Shown here: positions 8,285-14,872 of the stretch, piece after piece
Numbering within the stretch: the first letter of the stretch is position 1
How the letters are laid out: each line of letters starts with the position of its first letter
NCBI GenBank assembly: GCA_039179965.1
Contig: JBCDEC010000019.1
Location: 1 to 29,348, forward strand
Origin: Marinibacterium sp039179965
Lineage (GTDB): Bacteria > Pseudomonadota > Alphaproteobacteria > Rhodobacterales > Rhodobacteraceae
Direction: 5' to 3'
Length of the DNA stretch: 29,348 nt
Notes under the pieces: model-generated
The model's database searches: none
The model's input: the letters and a program-made list of their open reading frames with translations, nothing else
Told to the model about the DNA's origin: nothing
Translations under genes and position numbers: made by a program

Positions 8285-8960
8285 CGCGTTCCGACCTAGC
8301 GCCTATTCCGCTGCTCTTCTCAAACATCTGCTGCTCCGCAAGGCGTTTGTCCACGGCGCAGATGTGCTCGACATCGGATGTGGCAGCGGCGTGCTTCTCC
8401 ATGCCGCTGCAGGGCTTGGCGCCCGTGGCGTTTTCGGTGTGGATATCGAACCCGCAGCCGTGGCCGAAACCCGGCGTGTGCTTGACACTCTGGGCCCGGG
8501 CGTTGCGGTCGATGTCCGGCAGGGCAGCCTCTACGCACCGGTGGGCGAGCGGCGTTTCGACGTCATACTGGCAAATCTGCCGCACTTCCCGATGGAACAT
8601 CTGGCACTTGATGAACGACTGGCGTCCTGGTCATCAGGGGGCGGGGACGGCCGGCATCTGCTGGATCCGGTCATAGACGGCATCGGCGTCCATCTTCAGC
8701 CTGACGGGTTTGCCCTGATCGCGCACAATGCCTTTGTCGGGTTGGAAAAAACCCGCGAAACGGCCGACGCACATGAGCTTGCGGTGGAGGTGATCGACAC
8801 GGTCATGGTGCCCCTGCCGCCCGAAAAGCTGGCCTGCATGACACCTCAGGTGCTGAACCGGGAAACCGGGCAGACGATCCATCGCGTTGGCGCTTATGTC
8901 TTCGCCGAAGTAGCCGTGCTGATGCTGCGCCGTGTCGGTGCGCGGGAGCATCGCGCGTGA
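8271..8960 (+). CDS. Class I SAM-dependent methyltransferase, PrmC/HemK-like
   Basis: A 229-residue Rossmann-fold methyltransferase. SAM motif I is VLDIGCGSGVLL (about residues 32-43), with the acidic ribose-binding residue in GVDIEPAAV. At residues 102-107 it has NLPHFP where PrmC-type enzymes have the catalytic NPPY, so it may methylate an amide or amine nitrogen, but the altered motif makes the substrate unpredictable. GGAGG just before the ATG lies within the cyclase gene; its start overlaps the cyclase stop, and its own stop overlaps the next start (GTGA), giving tight translational coupling. The context suggests it works with the cyclase and pseudo-transporter, perhaps modifying one of them; this is inference. 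Confidence 0.85.
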   Translation: MSADSAFRPSAYSAALLKHLLLRKAFVHGADVLDIGCGSGVLLHAAAGLGARGVFGVDIEPAAVAETRRVLDTLGPGVAVDVRQGSLYAPVGERRFDVILANLPHFPMEHLALDERLASWSSGGGDGRHLLDPVIDGIGVHLQPDGFALIAHNAFVGLEKTRETADAHELAVEVIDTVMVPLPPEKLACMTPQVLNRETGQTIHRVGAYVFAEVAVLMLRRVGAREHRA

Positions 8961-10675
8961 GGCAGACCCGGGCGTCTGGCCTTTTGCGCAACGCCTGCGC
9001 GCTGGTCGTCGTTGCGCTGTGCGGCTTCGCCGCCGTGCCGGGTGAGGCACAGACGCAGCAATCCGAGACGCCGGAGGCAACGCGATACAGCACGCAAGAG
9101 GCGCTGGTCGATCTGCTTGCAGCGGCCCGGCGCGATGGCTGTGACGGGCCCGAGACGGACGCGCTCGCCCGGGTGCTCTGCTCCGGGAAGCTGCGCATCG
9201 GTGTGCGCGACAACTACCCGCTCTTTGCGGCGCGCGATGGACGGCGCCCCGTCGGCTATGACATCGATGTGGCCCGAACCGTGGCCGAAGGTCTGGGCGT
9301 GGCAGCCGAACTGGTTCCGGTGCGACCGGCCACGCGGATTTCGACCCTGGCGGAAGGCGGTGCCGATGTGGTGATTGCCACCATGGGGCACAACACCAGC
9401 CGGGACAGCCAGGCGCGCTTTATCCGACCGCATTACTACAGGTCCGAAACCATCGTCGTGGCGCCCCGTGAGATGGAGATCGCCGGGTGGGACGATCTCT
9501 TCAACCGGACCAATTGCACCACGATCGGCAATTATGCCAACGCCCATATCGTGTCACAAGACGTTCGTGTTCTGTTGTTCGACAATGCCAACCGGTTGCC
9601 CGAAGCCCTGCGCGACGGCACCTGCCGGGTGGCAAGCCACGACGACAGTTTCTTCGCCTCATACCTGGCCGATCCCGCATTCGGTGACCGGTTCGAACGC
9701 AAGTTCGGGTTTGATCCGGTGCCCTGGGGCATGGCCGTCGGTCTGCAGGACACCGAGCGTCTGGCCCGGGCCCTCGAACTGATCAGCCAGATCATGCACC
9801 GCGAAGGCCTGTTCTTGCAGATCGCCGAGAGCCACGGGATATTCACGGCCTTTCTTGAGGATCAGCAGGCGCTCTGGTCCAGCCCGGCCTGCGCGGGGCC
9901 CGATCTGTCGGCCTGCCTGATCCCGGCGCTGGATGCCACGCCGCCACCGACCGCCTTTGTGGATGATGTCGAACGCGCTCTGGCCTGGTCGGAGGAGATC
10001 TTTGGCGTATCGCCCTCGCTGCCGATGCTCATGACACAGCCCGCCTGGCAGCTCTTCAAGGGCGGCGTGGTGATCTCGCTGGTCCTCGTGGCAGGTGCAC
10101 TTGCGGCCACCTTGCTGTTTGCCTTCCTGCTGGGCGCCTTGTCCGGCGCATCGTTCTGGCCGGCCCGTGCGCTGGCCTGGTGTGTCGTCGTGGTGGTGCA
10201 ATCCTCGCCCGTCTTGCTGCTTTTGGTGGTGGTCACCGCCATTGCGCATGCGGTGTTTGACTATTCCTCGACCGTGGCCGTCGGGGCCGCGATTGTGGCG
10301 CTGGGGCTGATGAACGGCGCCAATGCCGGGCAGGCCATCGGAGAGGCGGTGGACAGCCTGCGCGCCGAACACGACCGCAACAGCCGGCTGACCTGGGCGC
10401 TGTTCTGGGCAGCCGTGGGCCGGTCGCTTTCGCAACTGATGTCCTTTCTGGTCAACGCGGCCAAGGGCACGCCGGTGGCCAGCTTCACCGGCGCACCGGA
10501 GCTTCTGGCTGCGCTCACCGACATCACGTCTTTCGCAGCCGGGCGTGTGACGACCTATACGATCGTGCTGCTCTTCTACCTGGCCGTGGTGAGCGGCGTG
10601 GTCTACGCCTGCAACCGTGTGCGCGACCGGTTCGACCGGCGCCATGCGGCGGCGGAGTCTGGGGCGGTGCGATGA
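8957..10675 (+). CDS. Amino-acid-type solute-binding protein fused to an ABC permease-like domain
   Basis: A 572-residue membrane protein. The start is GTG at 8957, overlapping the methyltransferase stop as GTGA. A signal peptide spans about residues 1-31 (AVPGEA before QTQQ). A periplasmic amino-acid-binding-protein domain follows (LRIGVRDNYPLFAARDG, PVGYDIDVARTVAEGLGV, RISTLAEGGADVVIATMG), to about residue 290. Permease-like membrane helices start near 368 and end near 560, with KGTPVASF corresponding to the KDTSL motif of HisM/HisQ permeases. Where such permeases have the EAA loop that docks the ATPase, this protein has DSLRAEHDRNSRLTWALFW, without a recognisable EAA---G pattern. No ATPase gene is adjacent. 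It may sense rather than transport. SBP-permease fusions are known; the lost loop is the unusual part. Confidence 0.85.
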   Translation: MRQTRASGLLRNACALVVVALCGFAAVPGEAQTQQSETPEATRYSTQEALVDLLAAARRDGCDGPETDALARVLCSGKLRIGVRDNYPLFAARDGRRPVGYDIDVARTVAEGLGVAAELVPVRPATRISTLAEGGADVVIATMGHNTSRDSQARFIRPHYYRSETIVVAPREMEIAGWDDLFNRTNCTTIGNYANAHIVSQDVRVLLFDNANRLPEALRDGTCRVASHDDSFFASYLADPAFGDRFERKFGFDPVPWGMAVGLQDTERLARALELISQIMHREGLFLQIAESHGIFTAFLEDQQALWSSPACAGPDLSACLIPALDATPPPTAFVDDVERALAWSEEIFGVSPSLPMLMTQPAWQLFKGGVVISLVLVAGALAATLLFAFLLGALSGASFWPARALAWCVVVVVQSSPVLLLLVVVTAIAHAVFDYSSTVAVGAAIVALGLMNGANAGQAIGEAVDSLRAEHDRNSRLTWALFWAAVGRSLSQLMSFLVNAAKGTPVASFTGAPELLAALTDITSFAAGRVTTYTIVLLFYLAVVSGVVYACNRVRDRFDRRHAAAESGAVR

Positions 10676-11310
10676 GCGTGCTGCAGGCGCTTCTGGACTC
10701 GACCTATCCCGGCGACCTGCTGCTCGGCATGGTCACAAACTTCGAAATCGCCGCTCTGGCGCTGATCATGGGGCTCGCGCTGGGCGTGCCGATGGCATTC
10801 GCGCTGACAGGCGGCACCCTGGCCCGGCGGCTTGTCGTGCCGCTTCTGGCACTGATGCGGGCCGCTCCGACCTTTGTGGTGATGTTTTTCCTGCTCAACG
10901 TGATCCCATATGAGTTTGTCTTCGCCGGTCAGGTGAGACGTCCCTCCGGCGCCTGGATCGTGGCCTTTGCCCTGGTGCCCTATGCCGCGGCCTACGTGGC
11001 CGACAATGGCCGCGATGCCCTGATCAGCCTGCGACGGAGCTCGGCCGAGGGGGCCTATCTGTTTCTCCCCAACGTGGTGCGCTGCTTTCTGGTGCTTGTG
11101 ATGACCTCCAGCACAGGCGCGGCCATCGGTGTGAATGAAGGCGTCGCCGTGGTGTTGCGAGAAGCCGAACGCTGGCCGCTGCTCAGTGAAAAACTAGTGG
11201 TGTTTGGTGTCGGCGTATTTGCCTTTGGTCTGGTCTTTCAAGCCGGGTTCGCCCTGATGCGGGTCGTCGTTGCAGCGATCAAGGTCCGCCAGACCCGTTT
11301 GAGCGGCTGA
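10672..11310 (+). CDS. Amino-acid ABC permease-like protein lacking an EAA loop
   Basis: A 212-residue membrane protein related to HisM/HisQ-type permeases, starting in an ATGA overlap with the fusion gene, so the two are made together and probably pair. Helices include FEIAALALIMGLALGVPMAFAL at the N-terminus, in two parts, and a final segment around VVFGVGVFAFGLVF. The pattern MRAAPTFVVMFFLLN corresponds to the R-T-P-hydrophobic motif of the family. After DALISL the family normally has an EAA loop of about 20 residues before ILPQALR; here RRSSAEGAYLFLPNVVR follows at once, so the loop appears shortened or deleted. That would remove the docking site for an ATPase. No ATPase gene occurs before the RTX gene. 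Confidence 0.82.
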   Translation: MSVLQALLDSTYPGDLLLGMVTNFEIAALALIMGLALGVPMAFALTGGTLARRLVVPLLALMRAAPTFVVMFFLLNVIPYEFVFAGQVRRPSGAWIVAFALVPYAAAYVADNGRDALISLRRSSAEGAYLFLPNVVRCFLVLVMTSSTGAAIGVNEGVAVVLREAERWPLLSEKLVVFGVGVFAFGLVFQAGFALMRVVVAAIKVRQTRLSG

Positions 11311-11358
11311 TAAGTACAACGGCGATTTCAATGGAATAGACGAAGACCCTGGAATTCT

Positions 11359-11385
11359 TTGAACCGCGGGACCGGTGGGCACGAC
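11359..11385 (+). promoter_or_regulatory. Predicted ECF-sigma promoter of the RTX gene
   Basis: TTGAACCGCG (11359-11368) carries a GAAC-type -35 element at 11361-11364. Exactly 17 bases later comes CGAC (11382-11385) as -10. The same TTGAACCGCG-N13-CGAC arrangement occurs on the minus strand before the anti-sigma gene. Transcription would start near 11392, giving a leader of about 48 bases to the ATG at 11440. Confidence 0.6.
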
Positions 11386-11439
11386 TGAAGATTACGGATG
11401 CTCAGAAGGGCATGCGCAAGATCGTTCAGGAGTGTTTCC

Positions 11440-13038
11440 ATGACCATTCATACAGCAACCGAATTTGACGATTTCATCAAAGGCACAGACGAAAGTGACG
11501 CAATCAACGCCAAGGCGGGCGAAGATACCGTGTTGGGCAAGGCGGGCGACGACCGGATCAACGGCGGCGACGACGATGACGACCTGTCAGGCGGTCAGGG
11601 CGACGACGTATTGATCGGCGCGCGCGGCAACGACCTGATGGAGGGAAACGGCGGCGATGACCGGATGATCTGGAACAACGGTGACGGCTCGGACATCATG
11701 AACGGCGGCAACGGATTTGATGTCGCCGAAGTGAACGGGTCGGACAGTGACGGTGATGTGTTTTCCATCGCCGTTGGGGGCGACCGCCGCGTGGAGTTTG
11801 CGCGTACCAACTTCGGCCCGTTCACCCTGGATATCGGCACAACCGAGGCCCTCGAAGTCAACGGGCGCGGCGGCGATGATGTCATCACCGCGGGAGAAGG
11901 TCTGGGCGACGTCATCCAGCTGATGCTGTCCGGCAATGCCGGCGACGATCACATCACCGGAAGCGACGGCGCGGACATGATCAACGGCGGGCAGGGGGAC
12001 GACACGCTGATCGGCGCGCGCGGCAATGACCATATCATGGGTCGGGCCGGCGATGATCTGATGATCTGGAACAACGGCGATGGCTCCGATCTCATGGAAG
12101 GCGGCGGCGGATACGACACCGTTCAGGTCAACGGCGCAACCGAAGCCGGGGATGCGTTCACCATCGGCATCGGCGAAGACGGCCGGATCGACTTTGCCCG
12201 CACCAATCTGGGCCTGTTTGCGCTCGATATTGGCTCAACCGAGGTTTTGCAGGTCAATGCCGGTGGCGGAGACGACGTGATTACCGCGGGCGAGGGGCTT
12301 GCCGGAGAAATCAGCTTGCAGCTCTTTGGCAATGCCGGGGACGACCTGATCATCGGCAGCGACGGCGAGGACATGATGTCCGGCGGGCAGGGCAACGACA
12401 CCCTGATCGGCGCGCGCGGCAATGACCACATCATGGGCCGGGCCGGCGATGATCTGATGATCTGGAACAATGGCGATGGCTCTGATGTGATGGACGGCGG
12501 CAGCGGCTATGACACGGTCCGGGTCAATGGCTCGGACAGCGATGGCGATGTCTTCGAGATCGGCATTGGCGAAGACAGCCGGATCGACTTTGCCCGCACC
12601 AATCTCGGTCCCTTCACGCTGGACATTGGCTCCAGCGAAGTGCTGCAGGTCAAAGGCGGCGGCGGCGACGATGTCATCACCGCCAGTGACGGTCTGGCAG
12701 GTGAGATCCTTCTGGATCTGGCCGGGAACGCGGGCAATGATGTGATCCTTGGCGGCGACGGCGGCGACAGGATTTCCGGCGGCGGCGGCAATGACGCAGT
12801 GACCGGCGGGGCCGGGGCCGACGTCTTTGTCTACCGGGCTGGCGAGGACCTGATCACCGATTTCGAACAGGGGGCGGATCTGGTTGAACTCGGCGCCGCT
12901 CTGCTTGGGACGGAGTCGCTGCAAGACAGCATGGCGCAGGTTGGCGATGATGTGGTGCTGAGCCTTACGTCCGGCAGCCTGACGTTTGCCGATCAGACTC
13001 TGGCCGATTTCACCGAAGACGACTTCATTTTCGTCTGA
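11440..13038 (+). CDS. RTX-type calcium-binding protein, probable type I secretion substrate
   Basis: A 532-residue acidic protein rich in GGxGxD-type calcium-binding nonapeptides (for example GGQGDDVLIGARGNDLMEG). The ATG at 11440 is chosen because AGGAG (11428-11432) lies seven bases before it; an upstream in-frame start at 11398 adds a basic stretch and has no such site. No Sec signal is present. Three 132-residue repeats fill the middle, each containing RTX blocks, MIWNNGDGSD, a non-RTX module with FARTN-G-F-LDIG and GGGDDVITA. The C-terminus (GADVFVY, LITDFEQGADLVEL and terminal DDFIFV) resembles the uncleaved type I secretion signal of RTX proteins. No catalytic domain is visible, so it may be a surface or biofilm protein. 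No ABC/HlyD exporter genes are nearby. Confidence 0.93.
   Translation: MTIHTATEFDDFIKGTDESDAINAKAGEDTVLGKAGDDRINGGDDDDDLSGGQGDDVLIGARGNDLMEGNGGDDRMIWNNGDGSDIMNGGNGFDVAEVNGSDSDGDVFSIAVGGDRRVEFARTNFGPFTLDIGTTEALEVNGRGGDDVITAGEGLGDVIQLMLSGNAGDDHITGSDGADMINGGQGDDTLIGARGNDHIMGRAGDDLMIWNNGDGSDLMEGGGGYDTVQVNGATEAGDAFTIGIGEDGRIDFARTNLGLFALDIGSTEVLQVNAGGGDDVITAGEGLAGEISLQLFGNAGDDLIIGSDGEDMMSGGQGNDTLIGARGNDHIMGRAGDDLMIWNNGDGSDVMDGGSGYDTVRVNGSDSDGDVFEIGIGEDSRIDFARTNLGPFTLDIGSSEVLQVKGGGGDDVITASDGLAGEILLDLAGNAGNDVILGGDGGDRISGGGGNDAVTGGAGADVFVYRAGEDLITDFEQGADLVELGAALLGTESLQDSMAQVGDDVVLSLTSGSLTFADQTLADFTEDDFIFV
11590..12777 (+). repeat. Three tandem 396-bp (132-codon) repeats inside the RTX gene
   Basis: Equivalent points (the GG of GGQG-D) fall at 11590, 11986, 12382 and 12778, an exact 396-bp period. 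Copies 2 and 3 are very alike in DNA around the GARGNDHIMGRAGDDLMIWN block, with only a few changes over some 75 bases. Copy 1 is more diverged, which suggests a recent duplication of the later unit or gene conversion. Confidence 0.92.
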
Positions 13039-13073
13039 TCGCTGGCCATCCGATCAGCGCAGCTTTGCTGATA

Positions 13074-13103
13074 GACCCCGCCCGAGCAACCGCTGGCGGG
13101 GTC
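13074..13103 (+). terminator. Hairpin between the RTX and sigma factor genes
   Basis: GACCCCGCC (13074-13082) pairs perfectly with GGCGGGGTC (13095-13103), with an extra AGC/GCT pairing in the loop. It is followed by ATTCTT, a short T-containing tail. It lies 35 bases after the RTX stop and 70 bases before the sigma start, and could end or attenuate RTX transcription. Confidence 0.65.
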
Positions 13104-13173
13104 ATTCTTGTCGCCGGGGGGCAAACCGGCCTATGCATGGCGGGACTGTCGCGCAGACCCGCAGGAGGATCAG

Positions 13174-13719
13174 GTGCAGGACGCAGAACTGGTCACGCGT
13201 ATCTCGCAGGGCGACCGCCAGGCGATGCGTCAGTTTTACGAACGCCATCAGGCGGGTCTTTATCATTTCGTCCGGGGCCGGCTTGGCGATGCCTTCGAGG
13301 CCTCGGACGTGATGCAGGAGGCTTTCCTGGAGGTCTGGAAAGGCGCCAGCCGGTTCAAGGGCCATTCCTCCGCCAAGACGTGGCTCTACGGAATTGCCCG
13401 CAACAAGGCTGTTGATCGGGTGCGCAAATCTCAACGGGTGACGTTGAAGGACAACCCGGATGAAACGCTGGCCGATGACAGCCCGACCCCACAGGCAGTG
13501 ATGGAGGCGGCCAGCGACGCGGCCCGGGTGAAGGAATGTATGGACAAGCTGCCGGATGTGCAGCGCGCGGCCGTACGTCTGGCGTTCTATGAGGACCTGT
13601 CCTACCCCGAAGCGGCTGATGTCGAAGGGGTGCCCGTGGGCACCATCAAAACGCGCATTCATCATGCCAAGAAGCTGTTGTTGCGCTGTTTGGCAGGCAA
13701 AGTGACGGCTCCTGCCTAG
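13174..13719 (+). CDS. ECF-type RNA polymerase sigma factor
   Basis: A 181-residue sigma-70 family factor with only regions 2 and 4. Region 2 contains DVMQEAFLEVWKGASRF and KTWLYGIARNKAVDRVRK (about residues 45-85). A linker (DETLADDSPTP) leads to region 4 with LPDVQRAAVRLAFYEDLSY and the helix-turn-helix VEGVPVGTIKTRIHHAKKLL. The GTG at 13174 is chosen over an ATG at 13108 because AGGAGG (13163-13168) is five bases before it and the upstream residues are not family-like. It lies between the RTX gene and a convergent anti-sigma gene, and probably reads the TTGAACCGCG-N13-CGAC promoters. I found no copy of that motif before its own gene; it may be read through from the RTX promoter. Confidence 0.93.
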   Translation: MQDAELVTRISQGDRQAMRQFYERHQAGLYHFVRGRLGDAFEASDVMQEAFLEVWKGASRFKGHSSAKTWLYGIARNKAVDRVRKSQRVTLKDNPDETLADDSPTPQAVMEAASDAARVKECMDKLPDVQRAAVRLAFYEDLSYPEAADVEGVPVGTIKTRIHHAKKLLLRCLAGKVTAPA

Positions 13720-13971
13720 ATCAGATATGCGCCAGACAAGGGGACCCTTGAGAGGCGACACCGGGCCGTCACGCTCACTGTTTGGTTCAGGTCCAAGTCG
13801 TGGGTTTTGCGGTCTTCGGCTCGGCGCAATCCCGTTGCGGCGCTGGTGCCAAAACCGCGAACGATCGGCGATTTGGACTGCGGCAAAACCGGGGGGTCAA
13901 TCTTCAAGCGGTCCGGCCCGCTGAGACACTGCGGATTTTGGCGTCTCGGGCGCGAAGGGGTTGCGGACTAG

Positions 13972-14154
13972 GATGTGTTGCAGGCTGCGCTCGTCGCGAG
14001 TCATCAAAATCCGCATCTCAAGATCTTCGCAGATCGTTTGCGTGACGCAGGCAAGCTACACAAAGTCATCATCACAGCAGTCGCCAGAAAGCTCGTTACA
14101 ATCGCGAACGCACTCCTCAAATCTCGGCAAAACTGGTTGGCTCAGACCCCCTGA
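13972..14154 (+). pseudogene. IS110-family transposase remnant, C-terminal end
   Basis: In frame with the TGA at 14152 it encodes ALVASHQNPHLKIFADRL, then RDAGKLHKVIITAVARKLV and TIANALLKSRQNW. This matches the conserved C-terminal part of IS110-type transposases (NP-L---RLR-AGK--KVA--A--RKL---NA). Just upstream a TAG at 13969-13971 breaks the frame, and the preceding bases (about 13940-13971) look like the expected sequence in another frame, so the copy is frameshifted and truncated. The RuvC-like N-terminal domain is absent. It ends 12 bases from the 3' end of the anti-sigma gene and fills much of the 447-bp gap between sigma and anti-sigma genes. The rest of the gap (13720-13940) shows nothing I can name. 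Confidence 0.78.
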
Positions 14155-14166
14155 GAAATACAGTTG

Positions 14167-14751
14167 CTAGTTTGCCTGCACGTGGCTGATCAGCGATGGG
14201 GCCGTTCCAAATGCGTCCAGCGCCGCATCGCGTGCCGCTTGGTTGTCAAACTGCACCTGCCAGAGGCCCAGAGCGGAGGGGCCTTCGACGATCTGCCCAC
14301 CGGTTTGGACCAAAAGGTCGCGGATCTGTGCTTCGGTGCTGTCGGGCACGAAGGCCACGGTGAGACTCATGCCCTCCACCGGCGCATCGCTGGCGGTTTG
14401 CAAACCCGGACCAGATCCGTTGAGCACCGGCATGGCCACAAACTGCCAGCCCAGCACGGCCACCACTGCCGCGGCCGCAGCCACTTGCCACATCGGCCGG
14501 CGTGGCACAGTGGCCGGTGTTGAGGCCTCAATGGCCCGTTCCAGACGCTTCCAGCCCAATGCGCCCGGTGCCTGCGCGTCTGTCTCGGTTTGAAGCGCCT
14601 GTCGCATGGATCGCATGAGCGCAATATCCGTTGCCAGTTCCGGATCCGCGGCGGCCTGCGTCTCTATCGCGGCCCGGGAGTCGGGGTCGAGCCTGTCCGC
14701 GATATAGTCCAGCAAAGTCTCGTCGTCGGGTCGGTCGTCGGGCAGGGCCAT
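14167..14751 (-). CDS. Membrane anti-sigma factor with a periplasmic protease-prodomain-like domain
   Basis: A 194-residue single-pass protein. The ATG at 14751 is chosen because AAGGAG is seven bases upstream; an upstream in-frame start at 14802 has none. Residues 1-60 form an acidic helical segment (DETLLDYIADRLDP, DPELATDIALMRSMRQAL) typical of anti-sigma domains, without a zinc HxxxCxxC motif. One membrane helix spans about 87-107. The periplasmic part (128-194) has LTVAFVPDSTEAQIRDLL and GPSALGLWQVQFD, resembling the prodomain of the S8 protease encoded just upstream on the same strand. It should hold the ECF sigma factor (13174-13719) at the membrane. The genes are convergent, not the usual sigma/anti-sigma tandem. 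It probably also has its own ECF promoter at 14807-14833. Confidence 0.85.
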   Translation of the reverse strand: MALPDDRPDDETLLDYIADRLDPDSRAAIETQAAADPELATDIALMRSMRQALQTETDAQAPGALGWKRLERAIEASTPATVPRRPMWQVAAAAAVVAVLGWQFVAMPVLNGSGPGLQTASDAPVEGMSLTVAFVPDSTEAQIRDLLVQTGGQIVEGPSALGLWQVQFDNQAARDAALDAFGTAPSLISHVQAN

Positions 14752-14806
14752 TGCGCTCTCCTTTTGCGGGGCCGACCGGCCGATCCGGACTGACCCGCAC
14801 ATCTCT

Positions 14807-14833
14807 GTCGCATCAGGGGCGGGCGCGGTTCAA
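14807..14833 (-). promoter_or_regulatory. Predicted ECF-sigma promoter of the anti-sigma gene
   Basis: On the minus strand TTGAACCGCG ends at 14824 with GAAC at 14831-14828. CGAC follows at 14810-14807 after exactly 17 bases. Ten bases of -35 region, the spacing and the -10 core are the same as before the RTX gene, and the predicted leader (about 49 bases) is also alike. It lies in the 121-bp gap after the protease gene. Confidence 0.6.
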
Positions 14834-14872
14834 TATTCAACGCATTTTTTGTGCAAGCCGGCGACCGGCGGA

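Noticed and set aside
11398..11439. Upstream in-frame start for the RTX protein
   Set aside because: It would overlap the sequence just after the predicted promoter, adds a basic non-family stretch and lacks a ribosome binding site, whereas AGGAG precedes ATG 11440.
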